Shown in pieces: positions 1 through 8,715 of a stretch of DNA of 64,000 bases (the stretch's first letter is position 1; each line of letters opens with the position of its first letter). The translations under genes were made by a program, and so were the position numbers. This DNA is from PFJX01 sp031426815 (lineage in GTDB: Bacteria > Pseudomonadota > Gammaproteobacteria > Burkholderiales > Thiobacillaceae), in the NCBI GenBank assembly GCA_031426815.1, contig JASJPG010000034.1:62001-126000 (forward strand). Direction: 5' to 3'. Under the pieces are notes generated by a model. That model saw nothing but the letters and a program-made list of their open reading frames with translations. It searched no databases and had not been told where the DNA came from.

Positions 1-2401
1 GATCGACCTGGCCCACCGCGCGCGCTAGACCGAACTCGTCGACCTGACCGTCGATCTCCAACTCCGCCGTTGTTCCCGGCTGCGTCGAGATGCCGTTGAA
101 AGCGCCCTTGAGGTCGTGGATACGCGTGCCGAACGGCAAGGCAAGCGAGTAGTCGGCGAAATCGAGTTCGCCGTGTTCGATGCGGATACGGTCTATCGCC
201 ACCCGAAATGCTTTTTCATCGGCAGGCTTTGCCGCGGGCTTGCTTGCCTGCGAAACCGGCGTTGCGACCGTCGGCGGCGGCGCGGCTTTCAGAATCCGAG
301 TCAGATTGACCGTCTTGTCCTTGAAGATGATCAGCTTGGCGGCGAGCGCGTCGAAGCGGAGTTCGTCGATATCCAGCGCTGTCGGACTGGCACGGACGCT
401 GTCGCTGCCGACACGCTGCCAGGCCAGAAAACGCGCCCCACCCTCGCTTTCGTTGAGTAGCAGATCGGCCACCTCGAAGCCGCCCTGGAAACCGAATTTC
501 GGCGCCGAGCCGGCTTTGCCTTCGAACTTGACCTGGCCCTGCGTGAACACCCGGCCTGAGGCCAACACCAGATTGGCGGCCTGGGACAGATAAGGCTGCG
601 CCGGCAGCAAGGCGAGATTGCTCAGTTTCAGCATCACATCGGCCGATGGCGCCGCCGGGACGACCTTGCCCTCGGCCTGAAAACTGCCGCCTTGCCTGAC
701 CTGAAAAGCCAAACGCAGCGGCAAAGGCGTTTGCAGGTTTTCGCTGACGCCGGTCACCGCCGCTTCGATCTTTTCCAGCGTCAATCCCGCGGCGGGTTGC
801 ACGCTTTCGTCGCGCGCACCGATCTGAAAGCCGGCCAGATCGATTCGGTTGACCCGATAGCGCCAGCCGGGTTCGGATGCGGACGGCTGCGCGGCGACGG
901 GCGCCACCAGTTTTCCGACTGCCGGCTGAAAGGCTTCCAGCAACGCAACGCGGCCGCGAGCATCGCGTACCGCGTCGACCTTGCCGTTGCTCAAGCTGAG
1001 CTTGCCAACGTTGACCTGGCGCGCGGCCAGGTCGATACGACCCTCGCCGAGCGAAATGCCGCCGAGCACGAACAACGGTGCAGCGGCATTGCCGGAATGC
1101 AGGCGGATGCCGGAGATATCGACGCCGAGCCCTTCCAGCACCACCTGGGTTTGTTCGCCGCCGGCTTCGGCTTTGGCGTTGAAGCCGATCTGCACATTGC
1201 CGATTTCCGCCTGCAACGGCGTAGCAAATCCGGCATCGCTGAAGTGGATGCCGAGGCCGTTGAGGGCAAAACGGTTGAGGTTGACGTGCCAAGGCGTGGC
1301 CAGCGCGGCCTGCACTTTCTTTACCGGCGGCACAGCGGGCTGCGGGCTGCTTGCGACGGCTACGGCGGGCGGAAACCAGTTCTGGATATCCAGCCGCCCA
1401 GCGAGGTCGCGGTGCAACGCAATCTGGCCGCCAGCGAGGCTGATTTCGCCAATGTTCAGTTCGCGCTTTTCCAGGTCGAAGCGACCGCCGCTGAGCGCCA
1501 GCTTATCCAGCTTGAGCGCGGGTTCCTTGGCGTGCAGGCCTTGCAACGCCAAGCCCGTCAGGTTCAAGCCCAGCTGATCGAGCAGCAGGGACAGTTTCTT
1601 GTTCGCCTTGTCGTTGCCATAAGCGACACGGTAATGCAGTGCCAGCGCGGCAACGCCTTCGGGTGCGGCCATCGCCAACTGGCCTTTCACATAGGGCCAG
1701 AGCCGCGCCAGGGCGAGCCGGTCAATAGCCAGTTCGCCGCTGGCCAGGATCGGATTCAGCGTGACATCGCCCTTCCAGCGGATGCGCGCGCCCAATTGCG
1801 TGGTGGCGGCGAGCGTGTAGGCGCCCTTGTCGTCCGGCAACGTCGAGAGGTCGCGCAAAGTCAGATCGAGCCGGTTCAACACGGTTTCGAAGCCCACCTT
1901 GCGGTCGGCCACGGCGACGCGTCCCTTCTCCAAAGCGATACGGCGAACCAGCAAGCGCGGCAGCGGCTGGTCTTTTTCCTCTTCCTTGCTCTGCAGGGCT
2001 TCGATCAACGCCATCCAGTTGAGGCTGCCGTCGGCGCGCAATTCGAGCTGCGCAGCGGGCGCGCTGAGGCGAATGTCTTCGAAAACATAGGCCCAGCGGA
2101 ACAGGCTGCTCGCGTCGAAATCGACGAACAGTTCCGCGAATGCCAGCAACGGCTTGCCGTCGGGCTCGGCCAGCTTCAGACCCTTGATCGACAGCGACAA
2201 CGCGAACGGATCGAAACGCGCGGCGGCTATCTGCAAACGATGCTGGCTCTTGGCGGCGATGAACTTGGGCGCGGCCCATTTCAGCAAAGGCTCGAAGCCA
2301 AACCAGGCAAACAAGAAATAAACCGAGAGCAGGCCGGCGGCGATCTTGGCGGGCGTTTTCAGCAACCGTGTGCGAAGCGAGGCGAGCAGCCGAGTCAGCA
2401 T
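1..2401 (-). CDS. DUF748 / AsmA-like envelope protein (3' end outside window)
   Basis: An open frame of 800 codons runs leftward from an ATG at 2401 and off the left edge, so the C-terminus is missing. An AGGAGA ribosome site lies 4-5 bases before the start. Residues about 19-37 form one hydrophobic signal-anchor (LLSVYFLFAWFGF), followed by repetitive, Leu/Ala-rich sequence with recurring 'LxLxxLxLxxG' strands typical of DUF748/AsmA-like proteins. Members are inner-membrane-anchored periplasmic beta-rich proteins linked to envelope lipid transport or stability; the specific role here is not known. Long open frames on the opposite strand (for example 692-2413) are codon-bias shadows of this gene. 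Family call is from overall pattern, fairly secure. Confidence 0.8.
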   Translation of the reverse strand, partial: MLTRLLASLRTRLLKTPAKIAAGLLSVYFLFAWFGFEPLLKWAAPKFIAAKSQHRLQIAAARFDPFALSLSIKGLKLAEPDGKPLLAFAELFVDFDASSLFRWAYVFEDIRLSAPAAQLELRADGSLNWMALIEALQSKEEEKDQPLPRLLVRRIALEKGRVAVADRKVGFETVLNRLDLTLRDLSTLPDDKGAYTLAATTQLGARIRWKGDVTLNPILASGELAIDRLALARLWPYVKGQLAMAAPEGVAALALHYRVAYGNDKANKKLSLLLDQLGLNLTGLALQGLHAKEPALKLDKLALSGGRFDLEKRELNIGEISLAGGQIALHRDLAGRLDIQNWFPPAVAVASSPQPAVPPVKKVQAALATPWHVNLNRFALNGLGIHFSDAGFATPLQAEIGNVQIGFNAKAEAGGEQTQVVLEGLGVDISGIRLHSGNAAAPLFVLGGISLGEGRIDLAARQVNVGKLSLSNGKVDAVRDARGRVALLEAFQPAVGKLVAPVAAQPSASEPGWRYRVNRIDLAGFQIGARDESVQPAAGLTLEKIEAAVTGVSENLQTPLPLRLAFQVRQGGSFQAEGKVVPAAPSADVMLKLSNLALLPAQPYLSQAANLVLASGRVFTQGQVKFEGKAGSAPKFGFQGGFEVADLLLNESEGGARFLAWQRVGSDSVRASPTALDIDELRFDALAAKLIIFKDKTVNLTRILKAAPPPTVATPVSQASKPAAKPADEKAFRVAIDRIRIEHGELDFADYSLALPFGTRIHDLKGAFNGISTQPGTTAELEIDGQVDEFGLARAVGQVD

Positions 2402-2427
2402 GATCTCTCCTGAAAACCGGACGCGAA

Positions 2428-3660
2428 TCAGATCGTCGCGCCAAAAAACAAATAAGCCGCCAGCACCGCCGCGATAAAACCGCCCAGATCGGCGATCAGT
2501 CCGCCGGCGACGGCATGACGCACCCGTTTGATGCCGACCGAGCCGAAATACACGGCCAATACATAAAAAGTCGTTTCGCTGCTGCCCTGCACGATGCTGG
2601 CCAGACGGCCGGCAAACGAATCGGCGCCGGATGCCTGCATCGTTTCGATCATCATCGCGCGTGCGCCGGAACCCGACAGCGGTTTCATCACCATGGTCGG
2701 CAGCGCATCCACCCAGGCCGCATCGAAACCCAGCATCAGCACCAACCCGCGAATGCCCTCGACGAACGCCGGCAACGCACCGCTGGCGCGCAACATGCCG
2801 ATCGCTACCAGCATAGCCACCAGGTAGGGAATGATCGTGACGGCGGTATGAAAACCTTCCTTGGCGCCCTCGATGAAGGCCTCGTAAGCATTGATCCGCT
2901 GCACCAGTGCGCCTATGAGGAAAATCACCAGCAGCGCCAGCAGCAAGAAATTGGACAGCACCGACGATTCCGCCGTCATCTGCGCCGCCGGCAGACTGGC
3001 GAAGTAAAACGCCAAGCCGCCGACCACCGCCGTGATGCCGCCCATCCACATCAGCACCACGCTGTCCAGGCGGATGCGCTGCACCGCAGCGACGAACAGA
3101 AAGCCGGCCAGGGTGGAGCAATAGGTCGCCATCAGGATCGGGATGAATACGTCAGTGGGGTCGAGCGCGCCCAGTTGCGCCCGGTAGGTGAAGATCGTGA
3201 CCGGCAGCAGGGTGACCGAAGACGCGTTGAGCACCAGGAACAGAATCTGCGCATTGCTGGCGATGTCCTTGTTCGGATTGAGGTCCTGCAGTTCGCGCAT
3301 GGCCTTGAGTCCCATCGGCGTGGCGGCGTTATCCAGTCCGAGCACGTTGGCGGCCATGTTCATGGTGATCGAGCCCAGCGCCGGATGGCCACGCGGCACC
3401 TCCGGGAACAGACGCGCGAACAAGGGCGCCAGCCAGCGTCCCAGGGCGGTCAGAAAGCCGGCCTGCTCGCCGATCTTCATGACACCCAACCAGAGGCACA
3501 TGACGCCAGTGAGGCCGAGAGCGACCTCGAATGCGGTTTTCGCAGCGTCGAATGCAGCTTTCATGACCGCCGCGAAAATCGCCTGATCGCCGCCGAGAAA
3601 TTGCAGAACCGCGGCGCCGAAGGCAGTAAGGAAGAAGCCGATCCAGAGGGCGTTGAGCAT
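2428..3660 (-). CDS. SpmA-SpmB fusion, nucleoside-recognition (Gate) membrane protein
   Basis: A 410-residue polytopic membrane protein with two Gate/nucleoside-recognition domains in tandem. The N-terminal SpmA-like half contains the stretches GVMKIGEQAG and NMAANVLGLDNAATP (about residues 60-115). The C-terminal SpmB-like half contains IPYLVAMLVAIGMLR and KPLSGSGARAMM (about 275-335). Separate SpmA and SpmB proteins are spore-maturation factors in Firmicutes. In non-sporulating proteobacteria the fused form is a predicted transporter of unknown substrate. The gene starts 7 bp after the end of the upstream CobD-like gene and is probably co-transcribed with it. Confidence 0.8.
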   Translation of the reverse strand: MLNALWIGFFLTAFGAAVLQFLGGDQAIFAAVMKAAFDAAKTAFEVALGLTGVMCLWLGVMKIGEQAGFLTALGRWLAPLFARLFPEVPRGHPALGSITMNMAANVLGLDNAATPMGLKAMRELQDLNPNKDIASNAQILFLVLNASSVTLLPVTIFTYRAQLGALDPTDVFIPILMATYCSTLAGFLFVAAVQRIRLDSVVLMWMGGITAVVGGLAFYFASLPAAQMTAESSVLSNFLLLALLVIFLIGALVQRINAYEAFIEGAKEGFHTAVTIIPYLVAMLVAIGMLRASGALPAFVEGIRGLVLMLGFDAAWVDALPTMVMKPLSGSGARAMMIETMQASGADSFAGRLASIVQGSSETTFYVLAVYFGSVGIKRVRHAVAGGLIADLGGFIAAVLAAYLFFGATI

Positions 3661-3666
3661 CTCGGC

Positions 3667-4563
3667 TTAGATACTGCCCAGCCAGATCAGGCCCGCGACC
3701 GACAGCCACAACAACACCGCGCGCCAGATCAAGGCGACACCGGCTTCGATGCTCTCTGCAACGGGTTGCTCCTCCATGCCGAGGTCGGGACGCGGCACCG
3801 CGCTGCCGGCGATGTGTATCGCACCGCCCAGGCGAATGCCCAACGCGCCGGCGCCGGCCGCCAGAATCACGCCTTCGTTGTCGTCGAGCCAGAGTCTGGC
3901 CTGGCCGCGCCAACATTCGGCGGCATCCTGGAAATTGCCGACGATGGCAAAACTGAATCCCATGACGCGGGCCGGAAGCCAGTCCATCCAGTACACCGCC
4001 TTGCAGGTGAAGGTCGCGAACACCTCTTCGCAGCGCCATTGATCGCGACAGGAATGGCTGAGGGAATACAGCACCGCGCCGACTAAGCCGGCCACCCAGT
4101 ACCAGAACAGAACGCCGAACAACGCGGTCAAGGCGACCTTGAGCGTTTCCTCCAGGCTCTGTCGGATCAGATCGTCCTGGCCGTCGGCAGGCACCAGACC
4201 GGGATTCCATTCGATCAAGGTGCTGCGCGCATGCGCCAGATCGCCCGCCGTCAACGCGCGGGCGATGCTGGCCGCCTCGAATGAGGCGCGCCGAAATCCG
4301 AACAGGAAATAAAGCACGAGGACTTCAAATGCCCAGCCCAGCAATTCGAACAAACCGCCCAATGCGGCGGCCAACAAACCCAACGCCAGCGCCGGCAGTA
4401 ACGCGCCCAACGTCCACGCCAACAGGCCATGCTGCTGGCCGCCGGCATTGAAGTGCTCCAACAACCAGCGCTGGCCGCGTGCCGTTTCCTGCGCGGGCAG
4501 GTTCTGCGCAAGCGGCCGGAAGTGTTCCCAGGCCAGCGCGGCAAGTGGGACGAACAAACTCAC
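3667..4563 (-). CDS. CobD/CbiB family membrane protein
   Basis: A 298-residue protein with several hydrophobic segments (about 45-95, 145-170, 215-240, 280-298). It resembles the CobD/CbiB family proteins found in betaproteobacteria, with the conserved-looking stretches FEAASIARALTAGDLAHAR, WNPGLVPADGQDDLIRQSLEE and WMDWLPARVMGFSFAIVGNF. CbiB itself is adenosylcobinamide-phosphate synthase, but this betaproteobacterial branch sits away from cobalamin genes and may instead be AmpE-like. No other cobalamin gene is visible nearby, so a vitamin B12 role is only inferred from family. The start overlaps the stop of the preceding gene (ATGA). Confidence 0.7.
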   Translation of the reverse strand: MSLFVPLAALAWEHFRPLAQNLPAQETARGQRWLLEHFNAGGQQHGLLAWTLGALLPALALGLLAAALGGLFELLGWAFEVLVLYFLFGFRRASFEAASIARALTAGDLAHARSTLIEWNPGLVPADGQDDLIRQSLEETLKVALTALFGVLFWYWVAGLVGAVLYSLSHSCRDQWRCEEVFATFTCKAVYWMDWLPARVMGFSFAIVGNFQDAAECWRGQARLWLDDNEGVILAAGAGALGIRLGGAIHIAGSAVPRPDLGMEEQPVAESIEAGVALIWRAVLLWLSVAGLIWLGSI

Positions 4564-5093
4564 GGTCGCTCCATCTCGACACTGAGCTGGCCCATGCGCA
4601 AAGCCGAGCCGGAGGCTGCATAGCGCTCCACCGTTGGCATCCGGATGCCTTCGCCACGCGCTTGCTGATAACGGTCCAGCGCCGCATAGGCGCGCCCGGG
4701 CGCGAGCATGCTGCCGGCACGAACCTGCACCAGCAGAACCGGCCGCGCCGGGATCGTGTCGATTTCCAGCGGCAAGGCCAGCTTGCTGCCCGGCGGGACG
4801 AGGAAACCGGTACGGGCGCGTCGTTTGCCGACATCGACCAGATCGGGATTGGAGTACAGCACGCTGATGGGCTGATCCGCCGCGATGCCGGCGGCGAGCA
4901 GCGCTTCACGCGCCTCCGCGGCCTTCTCGGGCAGCTTGGAATAATCGCCGGTACTTTCCAGATACGCATAGGTATAGGGACCGGCGACCGACGCTTCGAT
5001 GTGCACCGGGCTGAAGCCGCCCCACCAGGTGTAGACGACCAGCAGCGGCAGCACGAAGGCAAGCAGGAATGGCAGGAACTTCTTCAGATTCAC
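4560..5093 (-). CDS. Small membrane-anchored or secreted protein of unknown function
   Basis: A 177-residue protein with a hydrophobic N-terminus (MNLKKFLPFLLAFVLPLLVV), followed by a soluble domain with stretches such as GPYTYAYLESTGDYSKLPE, PISVLYSNPDLV and VQVRAGSMLAPGRAYAALD. The pattern loosely resembles GyrI-like small-molecule-binding domains, but I do not recognise a specific family. It is first in a four-gene leftward block, overlapping the next gene by four bases, which suggests translational coupling. Confidence 0.6.
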   Translation of the reverse strand: MNLKKFLPFLLAFVLPLLVVYTWWGGFSPVHIEASVAGPYTYAYLESTGDYSKLPEKAAEAREALLAAGIAADQPISVLYSNPDLVDVGKRRARTGFLVPPGSKLALPLEIDTIPARPVLLVQVRAGSMLAPGRAYAALDRYQQARGEGIRMPTVERYAASGSALRMGQLSVEMERP

Positions 5094-5157
5094 GGTAAGA
5101 CGTCTGTCGAAAAATGACGAGCCGAAGATACTACAGATGGCTGTGAGACTGGTTTCC

Positions 5158-5163
5158 TATAAT
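5158..5163 (+). promoter_or_regulatory. Probable -10 box (TATAAT) for the metallo-hydrolase gene
   Basis: A perfect TATAAT hexamer lies 39 bp before the metallo-hydrolase start. No good -35 is seen 16-18 bp upstream, so promoter strength is uncertain. Confidence 0.45.
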
Positions 5164-5202
5164 CCCGCACTTCTCCCCAATCCAGTCGCTCGAAGGATTC
5201 CC

Positions 5203-6168
5203 ATGCGTGCCCTACTCTGCTTATTTGCCATGCTGTTCGCCGCGGTTGCCGGTGCTTCGACTGCCGCACCGTTGTATCCGCCGGTGACGGTCAAGGTGAA
5301 CGCGGAACAACTGGCGGCGCACAGCTATTACATTCCCGGCATGGCGGGTGCAGCCAGCACGCGCAATGAAGGCTTCATGTCCAACGCCGGATTCGTGGTG
5401 ACGCCAGCCGGCGTCGTGGTGTTCGATACGCTGGGTTCACCGTCGCTGGCACACGCCATGGTCAAACGCATCCGCGCGGTGACCGGACTGCCGATCAAGC
5501 GCGTCATCGTCAGCCACTATCACGCCGACCATTACTACGGCATCCAGGTGTTCAAGGACCTGGGCGCGGAAATCTGGGCGCACGAAGGCGGCAAGGGCGT
5601 GGTGGGTTCGGATGCGGCGAAACTGCGTTTCGAACAACGCAAACAGATTCTGGGCACGTGGATCAATGACCAGACGCAACGATTTCCCACGCCCGACCTT
5701 TGGCTGTCCGGCGATACCGACTTCGAACTCGGCGGTCTGCACTTCCGCTTACGCCACGTCGGCCCCGCCCATTCCGACGAAGATCTGGCCATGTTCGTAG
5801 AAGAAGACGGCGTGCTCTATGCCGGCGATCTAGTGTTCAAGGGACGGGTGCCCTTTGTTGGCGAGGCCGATTCGAAACTCTGGCTGAATGCACTGGAAAA
5901 ACTCATCGCACTGCAGCCGAAACTCCTCGTCCCCGGTCACGGCGGCGCATCGAACACGCCGATGGAAGACCTAACCCTGACCCGCGACTACCTGGTGTTT
6001 TTGCGTACCGAGATGGGGCGCGCCGTCAGCGAATTGATGCCATTCGAAGAGGCATACGAAACAACCGACTGGTCGCGTTACGAAATGATGCCCGCATTTG
6101 TCGAAGCCAATCGCCGCAACGCATACAACACCTACATCCTGATGGAGAAGGAAAGCGTGTCGAAATGA
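5203..6168 (+). CDS. Exported MBL-fold (metallo-beta-lactamase-like) hydrolase
   Basis: Start chosen at the ATG at 5203, which has GAAGGA seven bases upstream and opens directly into a signal peptide (MRALLCLFAMLFAAVAGAS). An in-frame upstream codon at 5137 lies before the promoter. The mature domain carries the class signature HYHADH near residue 105, the second metal His in GPAHSDED near 187, the bridging Asp in AGDLVF near 207, and PGHGG near 243. This is the full two-zinc ligand set of MBL-fold hydrolases. Substrate is unknown; similar exported proteins occur near quinoprotein and thiosulfate genes, but nothing here fixes a role. The stop overlaps the cupin start (ATGA). Confidence 0.85.
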   Translation: MRALLCLFAMLFAAVAGASTAAPLYPPVTVKVNAEQLAAHSYYIPGMAGAASTRNEGFMSNAGFVVTPAGVVVFDTLGSPSLAHAMVKRIRAVTGLPIKRVIVSHYHADHYYGIQVFKDLGAEIWAHEGGKGVVGSDAAKLRFEQRKQILGTWINDQTQRFPTPDLWLSGDTDFELGGLHFRLRHVGPAHSDEDLAMFVEEDGVLYAGDLVFKGRVPFVGEADSKLWLNALEKLIALQPKLLVPGHGGASNTPMEDLTLTRDYLVFLRTEMGRAVSELMPFEEAYETTDWSRYEMMPAFVEANRRNAYNTYILMEKESVSK

Positions 6169-6467
6169 GTGATCGCATCGTGGTCGAACGGCAAGTCACC
6201 TCGGCGCGCCTGGCAGAACTGGGCGTACACGGCTGGCCGACCTGGAAGGACGGCGTCGGGCAACACCTGCAGGATTACGATGCTGCGGAAAAGAGTTACC
6301 TGCTGGATGGCAGCGCGACACTGAGTATGGAAGACGGCGAGCCAGTGAGCGTCGCGAAAGGCGATCTGGTCATCATCCCGGCAGGCAAGTGCCAGTGGCT
6401 TGTGCACAGTCAGATACGACGGCATTACCGCTCGGAGGCGCTCTCGCCGGCTTGCTGCATCATTTGA
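6165..6467 (+). CDS. Cupin domain protein
   Basis: A 100-residue single-domain protein overlapping the stop of the metallo-hydrolase (ATGA), so the two are coupled. The stretches HGWPTWKDGVG, DAAEKSYLLDGSATL and VAKGDLVIIPAGKCQWLVH match the small EutQ/DUF861-type cupins, which form a beta-barrel that often binds a metal through His/Glu. Only some typical metal ligands are obvious, so catalytic activity is uncertain. Confidence 0.75.
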   Translation: MSDRIVVERQVTSARLAELGVHGWPTWKDGVGQHLQDYDAAEKSYLLDGSATLSMEDGEPVSVAKGDLVIIPAGKCQWLVHSQIRRHYRSEALSPACCII

Positions 6468-6537
6468 TTTGAGAATGTCCCGGTATCAAATGGCCGGGGT
6501 ACTACGTGATACGCGTGCAACAAACTACGCGGTCATA

Positions 6538-6580
6538 CAAAAACCCTGTCCAGACAGGTAGCGCCTGGGGTTCCAGGCGC
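6538..6580 (-). terminator. Tandem hairpin terminator after HU gene
   Basis: Leftward of the HU stop there are two hairpins. The first is GCGCCTGG/CCAGGCGC (6561-6580). The second is CCTGT/ACAGG followed on the - strand by GTTTTTG. Confidence 0.7.
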
Positions 6581-6595
6581 CGTCCTTGAATCAGC

Positions 6596-6898
6596 TTACT
6601 TCTTTTTGCCCTTGGTAGCCTTCACGGGGTTGGCTGCAGCGGTCAACGCAGCGCCAGCCTTGAAACGAACGACTTTCTTGGCCTCGATCTTCATTTCCTT
6701 GCCAGTCTGGGGGTTACGGCCAGTACGAGCTTCGCGCTGCTGCACGCTGAACGTGCCGAAGCCGATGAACTGGACGCTTTCACCCTTGGCGACGGCTTCG
6801 GTGATTGCTGCAATGGCGGCGCCAATGATGTCGCTGGTTGCGGCTTTGGAAGCATTGGCCTTTGCTGCAACGATGTCGATCAGTTCGGTCTTGTTCAT
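6596..6898 (-). CDS. hupB: HU family DNA-binding protein
   Basis: A 100-residue nucleoid protein of the HU/IHF fold that bends DNA non-specifically. It shows the family's N-terminal helix (MNKTELIDIVAAKANASKA), the conserved core IGFGTFSVQQREARTGRNPQTG that forms the DNA-binding beta arm, and a Lys/Ala-rich tail (KATKGKKK). The start has GGAG eight bases upstream. It is monocistronic, with its own terminator downstream. Confidence 0.95.
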   Translation of the reverse strand: MNKTELIDIVAAKANASKAATSDIIGAAIAAITEAVAKGESVQFIGFGTFSVQQREARTGRNPQTGKEMKIEAKKVVRFKAGAALTAAANPVKATKGKKK

Positions 6899-7219
6899 GC
6901 ATGTCTCCTGACAATGGTTTGGGCGGGTAAAAGCAAATTAGTGTGGTGCTTTATTCATGAACTTCACCTCCGGCCAGATCTCCCTACGCTTTGCCGTGCC
7001 ATCGGCTGCGTTCGGGAAAACCAGCGGCGGCGGGTAAATGCCCCTGACTGGGTGAACCACGGCGCTAGCGTAAGCGAGAAGCCGAGTTCAGAGAAGGGGC
7101 TGAAAGCCTTCAAACCCAGAATTTCTGCTGTTTCAGCCCGGAAAAATGCAGTCTCTGCGGAAAAAACCGGGATACCGCACGAATCACCATCTCGCCAGTG
7201 GTTTGCTATGCAGAAAAGC
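6899..7219. other. Non-coding region upstream of HU
   Basis: No gene is visible in these 321 bases. The end next to HU presumably holds its promoter. Near 7098-7140 there is an inverted repeat (GGGCTGAAA with TTTCAGCCC, loop about 26 bases) that may terminate transcription of the leftward MDP-repeat gene; it lacks a clear T-tract. Confidence 0.4.
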
Positions 7220-7972
7220 TCAACGCGGAGCGACCGGAAACATCCCGCCAAACATGCGTGGATCGATCATCGGAATCGTCGGAAAAGGCTGCGGATACGG
7301 CTGCATGATCGGAGCTACCTGGCCGCTGTAAGCAGGCATTTTCAACATGCTGTTGACAGTCGGTCCATAGGCTTGCGGATTCGCCATATTGCCCAACCAG
7401 GAACCGTACCAGTTCGGATTCAACGGAGCGGCCGCCATGTTGAGCGTACGCGGATCAAGCGCTGCGGCACCGAACTTCAGATAGGTATTCGGATTGAGCG
7501 TGTTGAGCAGCATACCCAACGCTCTCGGGTCCATCGGCGCCATCGCCCAACGCATCAATTTGTTCGGATCCGTCATCACCGTCTGCGCAGCCGAGATGAA
7601 TTGCGGGTCCATCAACGCCTGCGACCAAGCCGCCATCACCACCGGATCCATCGCCTTGGCAAAATTGGAATAGGCACGCGGATCCATCAAGGAGGCCGTG
7701 GATTGCAGATACAAATTCGGGTCCATCATGGCCTTGCCGGCCGCGATGAGAAATTCCGGCTCAGAGACAGTCGCCAGCGCCGCGATAAATTTCTTGGGGT
7801 CGGCCAGCATGTCGCCATTACGCGTAAAGTCGGACAAGTAGTTGACCCACTCCGCTGTATTGACAGGCACAGCCGCCGTTTGCGTGGATTGAACAGGTGC
7901 GGTTTCGGCAGACAGACTCTGAGCACTCAGGGTAGCCAATACGATAGCGAGGATAGTGCGGGTGGCGTTCAT
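7220..7972 (-). CDS. Secreted protein made of MDP-type tandem repeats
   Basis: Start taken as ATG 7972, which follows GGAGATCAGG closely; an in-frame TTG four codons upstream is less likely. The N-terminus is a signal peptide (MNATRTILAIVLATLSAQS, then cleavage after SAE). The body, from about residue 65 to 200, is a run of imperfect units of about 18-20 residues. Each is anchored on (M/L)(D/N/T)P(N/R/Q): MDPNLYLQS, MDPRAYSNF, MDPVVMAAW, MDPQFISAA, TDPNKLMRW, MDPRALGML, LNPNTYLKF, LDPRTLNMA, LNPNWYGSW. The tail is rich in Pro, Met and Gly. I do not recognise a characterised family; a periplasmic or surface structural role is only a guess. Confidence 0.7.
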   Translation of the reverse strand: MNATRTILAIVLATLSAQSLSAETAPVQSTQTAAVPVNTAEWVNYLSDFTRNGDMLADPKKFIAALATVSEPEFLIAAGKAMMDPNLYLQSTASLMDPRAYSNFAKAMDPVVMAAWSQALMDPQFISAAQTVMTDPNKLMRWAMAPMDPRALGMLLNTLNPNTYLKFGAAALDPRTLNMAAAPLNPNWYGSWLGNMANPQAYGPTVNSMLKMPAYSGQVAPIMQPYPQPFPTIPMIDPRMFGGMFPVAPR

Positions 7973-8203
7973 CCTGATCTCCAATTAAATCAATATTAAC
8001 AACTGCTTATGATTGTCTCGCCAGTGCGAGCGAAGCGGATTGTGCCGTCATTCGATTAGCAAGTGTCGGGAAAATAGAGAGGAAAGCCGCCTGCCCGCGC
8101 AGTTCTTGCACAGAGAATGCGCTGCACGCATGCGCGGGCGCCGTCGATACGGCTAAATCCGACCGCAATAATCCCACGCCCTACCGAGCAGACCGCGAAT
8201 TCC

Positions 8204-8232
8204 TTGACTCTGCCCATAGCGCCGCGTAGATT
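8204..8232 (+). promoter_or_regulatory. Predicted promoter of ssrA
   Basis: TTGACT (8204-8209), a 17-bp spacer and TAGATT (8227-8232) lie about 50 bp before the mature 5' end of tmRNA, leaving a short leader to be processed. Apart from this, the interval 7973-8283 shows no gene. Confidence 0.6.
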
Positions 8233-8283
8233 GCCCTGACCCACTTGAACTATCAAAGCGGGGCTCCATCTAAGCAGCACAAA

Positions 8284-8644
8284 GGGGGCGACCTGGCTTC
8301 GACGGGGGTCGCGACGCAGACAAGGGCATACCGAGGACCAGTTACCTCGTAAATACATCTGGAATCTAGTAGTCGCCAACGACGAAACCTACGCTCTGGC
8401 CGCTTGACGGCTAGACTCCACACCGGTTGGTCCATGGGCCGGGCTGGGAAACCAGCAGTGGAGTCATTAACATGGACTCGCGTTGATTCGGGCCGCTTGA
8501 ATCAACGTTAAAATTAGGTGGCTCGCTCGAACTTAGCCTGTCTGGCCGGCGCAGTTAGGGTTAAAACCAAATGACCAGACTAAGTATGTAGAACTTGCTG
8601 TAGAGGGCTTTCGGACGCGGGTTCGATTCCCGCCGCCTCCACCA
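8284..8644 (+). ncRNA. ssrA: Transfer-messenger RNA (tmRNA)
   Basis: The 5' end GGGGGCG pairs with the 3' acceptor strand CGCCTCC (one G-U), followed by an encoded ACCA. The canonical opening GCGACCTGGCTTCGACG and the T-arm GGTTCGATTCC are present. The mRNA-like segment gives resume codon GCC at 8375 and encodes the tag ANDETYALAA, stop TGA at 8405-8407, typical of betaproteobacteria. tmRNA with SmpB rescues stalled ribosomes and tags the nascent chain for proteolysis. It is one continuous gene of 361 bases, not permuted. Confidence 0.97.
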
Positions 8645-8683
8645 GAAATTGTAGTAAAAACAGTATCATGCAAAAACGACCGA

Positions 8684-8715
8684 CCCCGCCACACGCCAGT
8701 GTTGGCGGGGTTTTT
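8684..8715 (+). terminator. Rho-independent terminator of ssrA
   Basis: CCCCGCC (8684-8690) pairs with GGCGGGG (8704-8710), followed by TTTTT. Confidence 0.85.

Noticed and set aside
692..2413. 573-residue rightward open frame
   Set aside because: Shadow of the DUF748 gene on the other strand. Its sequence is Arg/Gln/Ala-rich with no domain, while the leftward frame is a regular DUF748 protein.
2515..4086. 523-residue rightward open frame
   Set aside because: Shadow of the SpmAB-like and CobD-like genes. Composition (His/Arg/Gln-rich) is typical of antisense frames in GC-rich DNA.
8620..8644. Attachment-site duplication of the ssrA 3' end
   Set aside because: I looked for a second copy of GGTTCGATTCCCGCC further right and found none in the window.
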